The notes beneath the pieces were generated by a model, which was not told where the DNA came from, made no database searches, and worked only from the letters and a program-made list of their open reading frames with translations. Both the position numbers and the translations under genes were made by a program. Below are positions 1 through 9,498 of a DNA stretch of 64,000 nucleotides, in pieces (positions within the stretch are counted from its first letter, which is position 1; each line of letters starts with the position of its first letter). Origin of the DNA: Sphingobacterium gobiense (GTDB lineage: Bacteria > Bacteroidota > Bacteroidia > Sphingobacteriales > Sphingobacteriaceae). Location: the NCBI RefSeq assembly GCF_002980575.1, contig NZ_PVBS01000001.1, forward strand, positions 1,984,001 through 2,048,000. Reading direction: 5' to 3'.

Positions 1-1555
1 CATTTAAACGCGGGGGGTTCGCAGTCATAATCGTATATAACGTGATGCGATTCGTTTGCCTCAAACTGTCTGCAAATGCATTCCACTGGGTAATAAACGC
101 ATTAAGAGTAACCTCTCGGAACTCATTTCCTTGAACGAGGTCCGGCTCCTCGGCGTCAGCTTCAGCTTTATCTTCAAATATAGTATTTAAGTTAGGGACG
201 TTTACGGAGGTAGAAATTTTGCCCCATCCTTTTTTAATAGTAGTACTTTCAGTCGTTACAGACGATCTTTCTACGGTCGGTGTAGAAACCGTTGTGGGGA
301 TCTGTGGGGGGAAAGCTTCTTTAGGAACTGACGATATGGTTTTGGGAGCAGAAACACCGTTAGCTACTGCCGTTGGACGGCTCACGGTTGGATCAGGGAG
401 TTTTTTTTTTAACTCTGTCGTAACAGAGGGTGTAAAACTTCCGTGCTTACTCAGCAAAATAGCTGATGCTATATGACACATTTTTAGTAGTGCCAATTCT
501 ACTTGTAAACGTTGATTTTTGCTATTTTTATAGTTTATTTCACATTGGTTGGCAATATTTAACGCGGAAAGTAAAAGCCCCGAACTAAGCACCTGCGATT
601 GGTCAAGATACTTTCGTTTAATATTTTCACTTACATCAAGCAACTTCAGTGTTGCGGGCTCTTTAGAGACCAATAAATTACGAATATGTGTTGCGAGACC
701 GCTGATGAAATGCCCTCCATCAAAACCATTATTTAATACCTTATCAAAAATCAACAGGGCCTGTGCAGCGTTCTCTGTCGAGACGCTGTCCAGCAGTTGG
801 AAATAATAATCGTAATCTAGAATATTGAGATTATCGATAACGGTTTGATAGGTGATGTTCTTATTGGAGAAACTGACAATCTGGTCGAACATGGACAGCG
901 CATCCCGAAGCCCTCCATCAGCTTTTTGGGCAATAATATGCAGTCCATCTGGCTCAAAAGCTATTTGCTCTTTTTGCGCAATGGAAGCGAGATGATTCGC
1001 CATATCTTCCACTTTGATCCGGTTAAAGTCGAATATCTGACAACGAGAAAGGATAGTCGGGAGTATCTTATGTTTCTCGGTTGTTGCCAAAATAAAAATA
1101 GCATACGAAGGGGGTTCCTCCAATGTTTTCAGAAAGGCATTGAACGCTGCCTGGGAAAGCATGTGTACCTCGTCGATGATATAAATCTTGTATTTACCGG
1201 CTTGCGGCGGGATTCGAACCTGCTCGATCAAGCTACGGATATCATCCACAGAGTTATTAGACGCGGCATCCAATTCGTGGATACTAAAAGAGTTTCCTAG
1301 TTGAAAAGAATTACAGCTCTCGCAATTGCCACAGGCCTCTACCTGTTCTACAATATGTTCACAATTTATTGTTTTCGCCAAAATACGGGCACAGGTTGTT
1401 TTCCCTACACCGCGCGGTCCACAAAACAAAAAGGCTTGCGCCAATTGATTGTTATGAATAGCATTTTTGAGCGTACTGGTAATATGTTGCTGACCAACAA
1501 CAGAGTCGAAGGTAATGGGACGATATTTCCGTGCTGAAACAATAAAATTATCCAT
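1..1555 (-). CDS. dnaX: DNA polymerase III subunit gamma/tau (5' part, cut by window edge)
   Basis: Clamp-loader ATPase subunit that loads the sliding clamp during replication. I translated the minus strand from the ATG at 1553-1555. The frame stays open for 518 codons to the window start, so the C-terminal tau end is missing. Visible motifs are Walker A GPRGVGKTT (residues 46-54), a zinc-finger cysteine set (C65, C75, C78, C81), Walker B IIDEVHML (126-133), sensor ATTE (157-160) and SRC (170-172). After about residue 360 the sequence becomes a low-complexity Pro/Thr/Lys linker and then enters the tau-like region, as in other Bacteroidota. Downstream neighbours are outside the window; upstream lies aqpZ's terminator. 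Plus-strand open frames over this stretch are antisense shadows. The family call is very secure; only the 3' end is unknown. Confidence 0.96.
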   Translation of the reverse strand, partial: MDNFIVSARKYRPITFDSVVGQQHITSTLKNAIHNNQLAQAFLFCGPRGVGKTTCARILAKTINCEHIVEQVEACGNCESCNSFQLGNSFSIHELDAASNNSVDDIRSLIEQVRIPPQAGKYKIYIIDEVHMLSQAAFNAFLKTLEEPPSYAIFILATTEKHKILPTILSRCQIFDFNRIKVEDMANHLASIAQKEQIAFEPDGLHIIAQKADGGLRDALSMFDQIVSFSNKNITYQTVIDNLNILDYDYYFQLLDSVSTENAAQALLIFDKVLNNGFDGGHFISGLATHIRNLLVSKEPATLKLLDVSENIKRKYLDQSQVLSSGLLLSALNIANQCEINYKNSKNQRLQVELALLKMCHIASAILLSKHGSFTPSVTTELKKKLPDPTVSRPTAVANGVSAPKTISSVPKEAFPPQIPTTVSTPTVERSSVTTESTTIKKGWGKISTSVNVPNLNTIFEDKAEADAEEPDLVQGNEFREVTLNAFITQWNAFADSLRQTNRITLYTIMTANPPRLN

Positions 1556-1603
1556 TGCACGAAGATAAGGATTTTAAGAAGTAAAATCTAAAAATTAAAC
1601 TGT

Positions 1604-1645
1604 AAAAAAACCGCTCCCAAAACTAAAATTTATAAGGAGCGGTTT
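1604..1645 (-). terminator. Rho-independent terminator of aqpZ
   Basis: A perfect 10-bp inverted repeat (1608-1617 with 1636-1645, AAACCGCTCC/GGAGCGGTTT) has an 18-nt loop. Read on the minus strand it is followed by a T run (the A run at 1604-1610). It lies just after the aqpZ stop codon and before dnaX, so dnaX probably has its own promoter. Confidence 0.8.
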
Positions 1646-1663
1646 ACACATAAAATCGTTAGG

Positions 1664-2392
1664 CTATACGTTCGCTTCACCTTTTGGCTCCAATATTTTC
1701 CAGACACCAGCGGCCACCGCAGCCCCCACTAAAGGCGCGACAACAAATAGCCATAATTGCGATAATGCCTGTCCGCCAGCCAAGATTGCAGGACCGAATG
1801 ATCGTGCCGGATTAACAGATGTACCTGTAATAGGAATGGCAACCAGGTGAATCAATAAGAGTGTAAAACCGATTGCCAACCCCGCCATGGTACTGTTTCC
1901 AACCCTAGAGGTTGTCGCCAGAATAACGAAAAGAAAAATAAATGTCAAAACAGCTTCTGTTAAGAACGCCGCTGTTGTGCCATACTCGTTTTGATATCCT
2001 TTTCCCCAACCATTAGCACCATATGCCCATTCGCCGGCCAAAAAGCCCACTAATTGTCCGCTCAATATCTGCTGCAAAACGAAAGCTCCTAAAAGGGCTC
2101 CTAAGCATTGTGCAATAATGTATACGACCGCATCTTTAGCCGACATCCTACCTGCTAAAAGTACACCAACTGTAACCGCTGGATTGATATGACAGCCGGA
2201 AACACTACCAATGGCATAAGCAAAAACAACCACAGAGAGACCAAAAGCCATGGATATACCTAGTAATCCCAAACCAGATAAACCTGCCATGGTATCCACT
2301 CCTGCAATAGCTGCAGCACCACAGCCAAAAAGAACCAAGCCAAAAGTACCAATTAACTCGGCAACAAATTTCGAAGACATCTTAACTTCCAT
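1664..2392 (-). CDS. aqpZ: Aquaporin Z-type water channel
   Basis: Inner-membrane major intrinsic protein that lets water cross passively. The 242-residue protein has six predicted membrane helices and both half-helix motifs: NPA at 70-72 (HINPAVT) and NPA at 194-196 followed by the selectivity-filter Arg197 (NPARS). A loop of about 25 residues around 112-138, rich in Gly/Tyr/Trp, makes it slightly longer than E. coli AqpZ (231 aa). The start at 2392 (MEVKM) and Met5 are both possible; Met5 gives the usual MSSKF beginning. It is a single-gene unit ended by the hairpin at 1604-1645. A glycerol facilitator is less likely, since the residue after the second NPA context and the overall length fit AqpZ. 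Confidence 0.93.
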   Translation of the reverse strand: MEVKMSSKFVAELIGTFGLVLFGCGAAAIAGVDTMAGLSGLGLLGISMAFGLSVVVFAYAIGSVSGCHINPAVTVGVLLAGRMSAKDAVVYIIAQCLGALLGAFVLQQILSGQLVGFLAGEWAYGANGWGKGYQNEYGTTAAFLTEAVLTFIFLFVILATTSRVGNSTMAGLAIGFTLLLIHLVAIPITGTSVNPARSFGPAILAGGQALSQLWLFVVAPLVGAAVAAGVWKILEPKGEANV

Positions 2393-2411
2393 AATACTAT
2401 AGTTTAAATTT

Positions 2412-2432
2412 AAATTAGTAATGCACTAATTT
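2412..2432. promoter_or_regulatory. 8-bp dyad in the aqpZ upstream region
   Basis: AAATTAGT and ACTAATTT form a perfect inverted repeat with a 5-nt centre, 20 bp before the aqpZ start. It could be an operator or a leader hairpin. It is AT-rich, so chance is possible. Confidence 0.3.
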
Positions 2433-2650
2433 AATACTTCGAAAGGATAAAATACCATTTAAAAAAAACTTGTAACATTTCTACGACGTGTTTTAGCCCC
2501 TCAATCTGTCCTCAAATCATTATATTCCCTAAGTTAGTCGATTTTACGCGTGTTCTTTTTGTAGATTAATTTCTATAGAGCCTTAGCTGATACGATTACT
2601 TATATCCTTTCAAGAGTTTCTTAAAATTTCTTTTAATTTTATTAATAATT

Positions 2651-2702
2651 TTATAGGGTTTTATAGGGATTTTATTCGGACTTCATTCGGACATTATTCG
2701 GA
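2651..2702. repeat. Helically phased short direct repeats in the aqpZ-DUF6266 gap
   Basis: The 437-bp gap 2393-2829 has no gene. Within it TTATAGGG occurs at 2651 and 2661 (10-bp step), followed by ATTCGGA at 2674, 2685 and 2696 (exact 11-bp steps). All are in the same orientation and near one helical turn apart. Such spacing would place repeated contacts on one face of the DNA. The rest of the gap is AT-rich and I see no RNA gene in it. The array lies about 130 bp upstream of the DUF6266 start. Confidence 0.7.
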
Positions 2703-2829
2703 TTAACACGAATAAATATCGATTAACTTCCTTATCATCTAAATTTAATATATTTTCTAATTATAAATTTGATATTTGGTTTATATCTTCATATTTCCTA
2801 TCTTAATCCCTTAGTATAATTATTGGGCT

Positions 2830-3513
2830 ATGGCGCGAGTTAAAAATGGTGTAAATGGAACTGTTTCAGGTAAAGTTGGACCGTCCGTTTTTTGTAAATG
2901 GAAAGACATTTATTATGTTAGAAGTCTTCCCCGGATAAAGAAAAATCGAAAACCTACCTCAGGGCAGCGAAAGAACCAGAGTAAATTTGCTTTTATGCAA
3001 GAGTGCCTGTCATCCATCGTTCCTTTTGTTCGTCTGGGTTTTATGCAGTATGCTCCCAATCGCACCGGACATAACTCTGCAATGTCTTACAATCTACGTG
3101 AAAGCGTCGTTTTTGAAGGCGAACATTACCGTCTAGATTACGAAAAGTTTGCCATAAGCCGCGGACTACCTTCTCCGGTTTCCAGCGCTGAAGTCAATCA
3201 GGAGGACGGACATGTAATCATACGTTGGAAAGTAGACACTGTCTTCAGACAGAAGCACGGCGAAAGAATGTTCCGGTGCATAGCGCTGCTCTACCCCGAT
3301 AACAGCGTAAACCCGGTAAATAAGGTCGGCGTATTGCAAGATAGTTATCTAGAAGATTGTGAACAGATTATTTCTTTAGAACAGGTCCCTGACGGCACAA
3401 CCTATCACGTTTACCTTGCATTTCTTGCTTCCGACGGAAGTAATATCAGCACGGATAGTGTATATTTAGGTGAGATCATAAAAGCGTCTATACTAAGCGA
3501 GCATCTTCGATAG
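2830..3513 (+). CDS. DUF6266 family protein
   Basis: A 227-residue protein with no signal peptide or membrane segment. The N-terminus (MARVKNG.NGTVSGKVG, then a WK..YYVR segment and a basic KK-R-PT-GQ stretch near residues 37-50) matches what I remember of DUF6266, a Bacteroidota-specific family of unknown function. The C-terminal half looks beta-rich, possibly one or two Ig-like sheets (around 120-215). The gene is preceded by an unusual repeat array (2651-2702). Its last 26 bases overlap the 3' end of the convergent dehydrogenase gene. The ATG at 2830 gives the conserved N-terminus. The family assignment rests on the N-terminal pattern; no function can be stated. Confidence 0.75.
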   Translation: MARVKNGVNGTVSGKVGPSVFCKWKDIYYVRSLPRIKKNRKPTSGQRKNQSKFAFMQECLSSIVPFVRLGFMQYAPNRTGHNSAMSYNLRESVVFEGEHYRLDYEKFAISRGLPSPVSSAEVNQEDGHVIIRWKVDTVFRQKHGERMFRCIALLYPDNSVNPVNKVGVLQDSYLEDCEQIISLEQVPDGTTYHVYLAFLASDGSNISTDSVYLGEIIKASILSEHLR

Positions 3514-4486
3514 ATGGTTCACGCCCCAAGAGCAGTTCCTCGATATTCCGAAGCGTGGTGGTCGCTATCTGTGTCAAAGCCTCTTCTGTAAAGAATGCTT
3601 GATGGGCTGTGATCAATACGTTCGGAAAACTCATCAGGCGTTGAATCGTATCATCTTCAATGATGGTATCACTTAAATCTTTAAAGAACAATTTCTCTTC
3701 CTGCTCATACACATCAAGAGCAAGCCCACCGATTTTGTGTTGCTTCAAACCTTCAATAACCGCTGCAGTATGGATTAATGCTCCGCGGCTAGTATTCAGC
3801 AAAACAACGCCATCTTTCATTTTTTGTATGGATTCCCTGCTAATCATGTGTTTATTCTCCAACGTTAATGGGCAATGGAGCGAAATAATATCGGAGGATT
3901 TGTATATTGAATCTATATCAACATACGACACCCCCATTTGCTTTACCTGTGCATCTTCGTAAATGTCAAAAGCGAGTAATTTGCAACCAAACCCTTTGCT
4001 TACGCGACAAAAAGCTTTGCCAATCTTTCCTGTCCCAACAACACCGATTGTCTTTCCGTGAAGATTAAAGCCCAACAAACCATTCAGCGAAAAATTCTGT
4101 TCCCGCACACGGTTATAGGCTTTATGCGTTTTTCGATTCAATGTCAACAGCATGGCCATAGCATGTTCCGCCACCGCTTCCGGAGAATAGGCCGGAACAC
4201 GACATACGGATATGCCGAATTCCCGCGCTGCATCCAAATCTACGTTATTGAACCCTGCACAGCGCAGTGCTATTATTTTCACTCCCCGCAACGCCAGCGT
4301 TTCAATCACTTCACGGTTGACATGATCGTTTACAAAAACACATACCGCCTCCACATCGTTTATAGCCCGCACGATATGAGGGCCCAAATGTGTTTCATAA
4401 AATTGATATACAAAACGTTTATCTTGATTTTCACGATCGAAAAACAAACGATCGTAAGGTTGGGTTGAAAAGAAAGCTATTTTCAT
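3488..4486 (-). CDS. ldhA: D-2-hydroxyacid dehydrogenase, D-lactate dehydrogenase type
   Basis: Cytosolic NAD-dependent enzyme, most likely interconverting pyruvate and D-lactate. The 332-residue length is typical. The Rossmann motif GVVGTGKIGKAF is at 148-159. The catalytic set Arg234 (NTSRGAL), Glu263 (DVYEQE) and His295 (TAHQAF) is complete and each lies one position before the Arg235/Glu264/His296 of Lactobacillus D-LDH. The motif RCAGFNNVDL (75-84) is also characteristic of the LdhA branch. It appears monocistronic, and its 3' end overlaps the convergent DUF6266 gene by 26 bp. Other 2-ketoacids cannot be excluded as substrates. Confidence 0.9.
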   Translation of the reverse strand: MKIAFFSTQPYDRLFFDRENQDKRFVYQFYETHLGPHIVRAINDVEAVCVFVNDHVNREVIETLALRGVKIIALRCAGFNNVDLDAAREFGISVCRVPAYSPEAVAEHAMAMLLTLNRKTHKAYNRVREQNFSLNGLLGFNLHGKTIGVVGTGKIGKAFCRVSKGFGCKLLAFDIYEDAQVKQMGVSYVDIDSIYKSSDIISLHCPLTLENKHMISRESIQKMKDGVVLLNTSRGALIHTAAVIEGLKQHKIGGLALDVYEQEEKLFFKDLSDTIIEDDTIQRLMSFPNVLITAHQAFFTEEALTQIATTTLRNIEELLLGREPSIEDARLV

Positions 4487-4693
4487 CAGTGTTTGTTTAT
4501 TATGTATTCAAGAGCTCCCAAACTTGGTGTATCCATCCTCGTGTGTGGTTGAATAAACCATGATGGTCTCATAAGGCTAAATATAGGAATAACGCGTTAA
4601 TATCTTGTGACTATTAGCTAAAATAGACGTACAGAAATACAGCATGTCTTATTAGTTTTATAAAGAAATTATCAAACAATAAAACTATGCAAT

Positions 4694-7600
4694 ATGAATG
4701 TATCGGTTAATCATAATTTAAACATGAAAATGCAGACGGTACTCGTGCGTTTCATCCTGTTTCTCGGTGCCTTTTCCCTGGGAAATAACATCACAAAGGC
4801 GCAAGGTGGAGATCAGATATTGGATGGAATCGGGGAAACCGACATGGTTGCGCGCTACCTGTTTGACGGAGATATCAGAGATTGGTCCCGAAACAATTTA
4901 CACGCTAAATTTCACGGAAAGGAAATCGAATTTGTCAAAGACGATCGGTTTGGAAAAGTGTTGTCGCTCCCGGGTGACAATGCACATTTTATTACATTAC
5001 CAGTCGAAACCTTGATAGATCTAGAATCGCTAAGTATATCAGGTTGGGTATATTTGCGTTCCGATCAACGCGGTCAACACTTTTTCGACTTTGGACAGGA
5101 TGCCAATAAACATTTTTTTGTGGCTCCTGTCGGGACACACACACATGACGGATTTCAGGCATCTGTAACAGCAAACAAAAGCGATAAAAAGGGAATCGTT
5201 TCCGCTTCAATACCGACCAATAAATGGACGCATTTGGCCGTCGTGATTGATATTCCTTCCAAATCAATGTCGACTTATGTCGATGGTAAGCCTACAGGTG
5301 AGACGAAAGATATTTCATCCGAGTTAGCAGACGTATTCAGTACCCAATCCATAGAAAAAAATCAACTTTACATTGGAAAATCATGGCAAAGTGACGCTCC
5401 CTACTTAAACGCCTTATTACATGATTTCCGTATTTACCGCGTTCCGTTGAGTAGAAACCAGGTTGCAGGAATCTATAACAATTCGTGGGGAGTCGCCGTT
5501 GATGTTTCGGTGAACGTCAAGGAAGCGAAAGATGATCTTCCACAATTTACACTTACGCACGCACAGCTTTATAATGCTTATTTAATCGATGTAGCGGATA
5601 TAGAGGTAGAAACCGAACTGGGGCATTTACCTCGACTGCCCGCTTATGTAAAAGGCGTCTACAGAGATGAAATGGCTGGTCCTAAAGTACGCGTTCTATG
5701 GCCCTCTCCTATTGACAATAGCGCTGTTCTTAGTGCGGGTCGCTATTCTATTACAGGACGCGTACCTGGGACAGATTTAAAACCAAAGGCGATCGTCATC
5801 ATAAAAGGCGATGGTCAAACAACTACACCAAACAGCACGTTAACGACCTTTAGTTTAGATCAGATTTCACTGGAAACAGATACACACGATGACGAAACAA
5901 AATTCATGGAGAATCGTGATAAATTTATCACAACGTTAGCCAAAACAGACCCGAACTCCTTTCTCTACATGTTTCGTAATGCTTTTGGCCAAGAGCAACC
6001 CGAGGGAGCAAAGCCATTGGGCGTCTGGGATAGTCAAGACACAAAGTTGAGGGGACACGCTACGGGACATTACCTTACAGCAATTGCACAGGCGTATGCC
6101 AGCACCGGGTACGACAACGAACTGCAAGACAGTTTCGCTGAAAAAATGACCTATATGGTGAATATACTCTATGATTTAGCACAGTTGTCCGGCAAACCGA
6201 AAACGCCAGGCAGTGCATATGTCTCCGATCCTACGGCTGTACCGCATGGTCCGGACAAATCCGATTACGATTCAGATTTGAGTGAGAAGGGCATCCGCAC
6301 CGACTATTGGAACTGGGGAGAAGGGTTTATTAGTGCCTATCCTCCTGATCAATTTATTATGTTAGAAAAAGGTGCTACTTATGGAGGTCAGCTGAACCAG
6401 GTTTGGGCTCCATATTATACGTTACATAAGATCTTGGCCGGCTTAATCGATATCTATGAAGTAAGTGGTAATCAAAAGGCACTTGATGTAGCTGTGGGTA
6501 TGAGCGACTGGGTGTATGCTCGTTTGGCGCAATTACCTTCGGATACCCTTATTAAGGTTTGGAATACCTACATCGCGGGTGAATTTGGCGGAATGAACGA
6601 AACAATGGCGCATTTGTATCGCATTACCGGTGAATCGAACTATCTAAAAGCAGCACAGTTATTTGATAATATTGATATGTTTTTCGGTGACGCTGATCGC
6701 ACACATGGATTAGCTAAAAATGTAGATACTTTCCGAGGCCTGCATGCCAACCAGCATATACCTCAAATTGTAGGAAGTATAGAAATGTACCATGTGTCCA
6801 ACCTACCGGAGTACTATAAAGTTGCCGATAACTTTTGGTATAAAGCGGTCCATGATTATATGTATAGTATTGGAGGAGTCGCTGGAGCTCGTACCCCCGC
6901 AAATGCAGAGTGTTTTATCAGTCAGCCGGCCACATTATATGAAAACGGTTTCTCCGCTGGCGGACAAAATGAAACCTGCGCCACATATAACATGTTAAAA
7001 CTCACCAGCAATCTTTTTCTCTTCGACCAACGCGCCGAGTTAATGGACTATTACGAGCGTGGTTTATACAATCACATTTTGGCATCTGTAGCGGAAGATA
7101 GCCCAGCCAATACCTATCATGTTCCGCTTAGACCCGGATCGAGCAAACAGTTTAGCAATCCGAATATGACCGGTTTTACGTGTTGCAATGGGACAGCGAT
7201 AGAGAGCAGCACCAAACTTCAAAACTCCATTTACTTTAAGAGCAAAGACGACCAGGCTCTTTACGTCAATCTCTATGTTCCATCTACCCTAAACTGGACG
7301 GAGCGTCAGGTAACCGTAGAGCAGGCTACGAGCTTTCCGAAAGAAGATCATACGCGCCTAACCATCAAAGGAAGCGGCAAGTTTGACCTTAACGTACGTG
7401 TACCGGGATGGGCTACCAAAGGTTTCTTTGTCATGATCAACGGTAAAGAACAAAAGCTGGTTAGCACACCGGGCAGCTATCTTAAAATAAGCCGAGAATG
7501 GAAAGATGGAGATATTATTGAACTAAAAATGCCTTTCCAATTTCATTTAGATCCGGTAATGGATCAACAAAACCTAGCCAGTCTGTTTTACGGCCCGATA

Positions 7601-7789
7601 CTATTAGCTGCTCAAGAATCCGAAGCCAGAAAAGAATGGCGGAAAGTAATCTTGGATGCTAACGACATAAGTAAATCGATCAAAGGTAATCCGAAGAAGC
7701 TACACTTCACCATCGGCGATGCTGTTTTTAAACCCTTCTATGATACATACGGACGGCATTCGGTTTACCTAGACGTTACTTTAAAATAA
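4694..7789 (+). CDS. Secreted LamG/Big_4/GH127-type beta-L-arabinofuranosidase
   Basis: A 1031-residue exported protein, probably releasing beta-L-arabinofuranose. The signal peptide ends near residue 36 (KAQ); Met11 or Met13 could be the true start, since MKMQTVLVRFILFLG is a better signal. Domains in order are a LamG/concanavalin-like fold (about 45-265), a group-4 bacterial Ig-like domain (275-370, with LPRLPAYV) and a GH127/DUF1680 catalytic domain (385-1025). The zinc/nucleophile residues known from Bifidobacterium HypBA1 are recognisable as Glu760-Thr-Cys762 (NETC) and Cys830-Cys831 (FTCCNG). Glu739 (AECF) is my candidate acid/base. HypBA1 hydrolyses hydroxyproline-linked arabinosides. 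Here the gene runs head-on into a hydroxyproline catabolic operon and shares its terminator. GH146 is the alternative subfamily. Confidence 0.87.
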   Translation: MNVSVNHNLNMKMQTVLVRFILFLGAFSLGNNITKAQGGDQILDGIGETDMVARYLFDGDIRDWSRNNLHAKFHGKEIEFVKDDRFGKVLSLPGDNAHFITLPVETLIDLESLSISGWVYLRSDQRGQHFFDFGQDANKHFFVAPVGTHTHDGFQASVTANKSDKKGIVSASIPTNKWTHLAVVIDIPSKSMSTYVDGKPTGETKDISSELADVFSTQSIEKNQLYIGKSWQSDAPYLNALLHDFRIYRVPLSRNQVAGIYNNSWGVAVDVSVNVKEAKDDLPQFTLTHAQLYNAYLIDVADIEVETELGHLPRLPAYVKGVYRDEMAGPKVRVLWPSPIDNSAVLSAGRYSITGRVPGTDLKPKAIVIIKGDGQTTTPNSTLTTFSLDQISLETDTHDDETKFMENRDKFITTLAKTDPNSFLYMFRNAFGQEQPEGAKPLGVWDSQDTKLRGHATGHYLTAIAQAYASTGYDNELQDSFAEKMTYMVNILYDLAQLSGKPKTPGSAYVSDPTAVPHGPDKSDYDSDLSEKGIRTDYWNWGEGFISAYPPDQFIMLEKGATYGGQLNQVWAPYYTLHKILAGLIDIYEVSGNQKALDVAVGMSDWVYARLAQLPSDTLIKVWNTYIAGEFGGMNETMAHLYRITGESNYLKAAQLFDNIDMFFGDADRTHGLAKNVDTFRGLHANQHIPQIVGSIEMYHVSNLPEYYKVADNFWYKAVHDYMYSIGGVAGARTPANAECFISQPATLYENGFSAGGQNETCATYNMLKLTSNLFLFDQRAELMDYYERGLYNHILASVAEDSPANTYHVPLRPGSSKQFSNPNMTGFTCCNGTAIESSTKLQNSIYFKSKDDQALYVNLYVPSTLNWTERQVTVEQATSFPKEDHTRLTIKGSGKFDLNVRVPGWATKGFFVMINGKEQKLVSTPGSYLKISREWKDGDIIELKMPFQFHLDPVMDQQNLASLFYGPILLAAQESEARKEWRKVILDANDISKSIKGNPKKLHFTIGDAVFKPFYDTYGRHSVYLDVTLK

Positions 7790-7805
7790 ATCTCGAAGGT
7801 TCCAT

Positions 7806-7846
7806 AAAAAAAGCCATCGTTTGTGGGAAACGATGGCTTTTTTTTT
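7806..7846. terminator. Bidirectional terminator between the GH127 gene and the susD-like gene
   Basis: A perfect 15-bp stem (7808-7822 with 7828-7842; core AAGCCATCGTTT) has a 5-nt loop and an A run on one side and a T run on the other. It ends both the plus-strand GH127 gene and the long minus-strand operon. Confidence 0.92.
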
Positions 7847-7866
7847 AGCTTACTTCACCGAAAGTA

Positions 7867-9486
7867 CTATTCGTATCCGGGATTTTGGTCAAGCTTAGGG
7901 TTTTTATTAATCTCATCATTCGGGATAGGGAATAGTGTTCGGCTTTGTGCCCTTGCATGCGGACGATGGTTGAACCAAGATTTTGTTTGAAACACGCCGA
8001 AACGGATAATATCCTGACGTCTGCGTGCTTCTCCCGCAAATTCCCACCCAAGTTCGTCTAAAAATCGACCGAATTCTATATCTGCTCCACCATTATTTCC
8101 ATTAACCGTCCCGTCTTTTTCTTGCCAACCATAATTGTACATACTACCTTTTAAAAGTTCTGCGCCCGTTACCAGTGCCTTATCTGGTACCGGTTTAAAC
8201 GCCCGCTCTCTAACTTCCGAAACCAGTAATGCTGCTTCATTTTCTCTTCCTGTACGGAGCAACGCTTCGGCCTTCATCATTAATATATCGGCATAGCGGA
8301 ACATCGGATAGTCATTGTCTAAATTGTTTGTTGCGCCATTTTTAATCGCATATTTACCTAGCCTATATCCTGCATTATCTGCCGCTACCGTTCCATCTCC
8401 TCCAATACCGGGAACTTCTTTGACATACGTAATAGCGACATCTCCTGTTGTCGCATTATATTGCGCACCCTGCAGCCAGCTATCAAAAAGCCTTTGATCA
8501 TCCTGATCATAGGTATCAATAAACTGAGGTACAGCACAATTCCCTCCCCATGGACCGGCTGCCATGTTATACACCAAACGGCTCAACGGAGATAAGGTTT
8601 TCATGTGGAGCTGATTGCCGTGTCCATAAACTTCATCATAAGGAACCGCAAATATAATTTCGGGAGAACTCTCATTTGTAGAAGAAAAAACATCCTTATA
8701 CGCTATATCCAGGCGAAACGCTCCAGATTGGATAATATCCTCCGTTTCGGCAATGACTTTTTCCCATTGTTGTTCGCCAATATACACTTGAGCATTTAGG
8801 TATATTTTTGCTAGCAATGCTTTGGCTGCCCATACATTCATGCGTCCATACATAGAAGCAACCTCTTCTGATAAGAACGGTACAACTTCTGTCAGCTCAT
8901 TGACCACGAATCTGTAAACTTCTTCTCTCGTTTTTTGTTCTGGCAGTTCAACATCCCGATAATCGGTCACGATCGGCACATTTCCGTGGTTATCCAGCAA
9001 TAGGTAATAGGCTAACGCTCGTGCGGCGCGCAATTCAGCAATAGCCGCAGAAGCAACATCTGCTGGTAGCGGAAGCGTGTCTTCCTCAATTTGCATGATG
9101 ATCATATTGGCCTTCGTGATACTCGAATAAGCTTGCTGCCAAGTATTATAGGGTTGCCATTGAATCGTCGTCCAATTGTGCTGATGCATTCGGCGATAGG
9201 TTCCGGCATCGTCCCATCCGTTTGGTCGTACCGGAGTAATAATATGATCGGCCGATTCTTCCTGCAAGTCAAAATATCCTTGCCACCCGAACATCAAAGA
9301 TCGGAAAGAAGCATAAACTGGCGCGACGATAGAGGGCAAATCACGCTCTCCGGGCTTAAAATCCTTCGATAAAACTTCGGAAAACACCTCTTCATCCAGA
9401 TTAGTACAGGAATTGACCGACAAAAAACCGCACAACCCCACGCCAACCAATATAGTACTATATATAGATTTATAGATTCTTTTCAT
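7867..9486 (-). CDS. SusD/RagB-like outer-membrane lipoprotein (peptide-operon copy)
   Basis: Surface lipoprotein that captures a ligand and lids the partner SusC channel. The 539-residue precursor has a lipoprotein signal with Cys27 (VNSC) as the lipidation site. A TPR-like helical core follows, and the C-terminal half carries typical SusD segments: YPMFRYADILMMKAEALLRTG and the final FPIPNDEINKNPKLDQNPGY. It starts 12 bp after the SusC gene and is the last gene before the strong terminator at 7806-7846. No polysaccharide enzymes occur in the operon, while peptidases and hydroxyproline enzymes do. I therefore infer peptide capture (as known for RagB) rather than glycan capture. The family call is secure; the ligand is inferred. 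Confidence 0.93.
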   Translation of the reverse strand: MKRIYKSIYSTILVGVGLCGFLSVNSCTNLDEEVFSEVLSKDFKPGERDLPSIVAPVYASFRSLMFGWQGYFDLQEESADHIITPVRPNGWDDAGTYRRMHQHNWTTIQWQPYNTWQQAYSSITKANMIIMQIEEDTLPLPADVASAAIAELRAARALAYYLLLDNHGNVPIVTDYRDVELPEQKTREEVYRFVVNELTEVVPFLSEEVASMYGRMNVWAAKALLAKIYLNAQVYIGEQQWEKVIAETEDIIQSGAFRLDIAYKDVFSSTNESSPEIIFAVPYDEVYGHGNQLHMKTLSPLSRLVYNMAAGPWGGNCAVPQFIDTYDQDDQRLFDSWLQGAQYNATTGDVAITYVKEVPGIGGDGTVAADNAGYRLGKYAIKNGATNNLDNDYPMFRYADILMMKAEALLRTGRENEAALLVSEVRERAFKPVPDKALVTGAELLKGSMYNYGWQEKDGTVNGNNGGADIEFGRFLDELGWEFAGEARRRQDIIRFGVFQTKSWFNHRPHARAQSRTLFPIPNDEINKNPKLDQNPGYE

Positions 9487-9498
9487 GATATACGTAAT

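Noticed and set aside
219..1537. Plus-strand open frames across the first 1.5 kb
   Set aside because: They are antisense to dnaX, whose minus-strand frame is open to the window edge and carries Walker A, Walker B and zinc-finger motifs. Codon content and start contexts of the plus-strand frames are poor.
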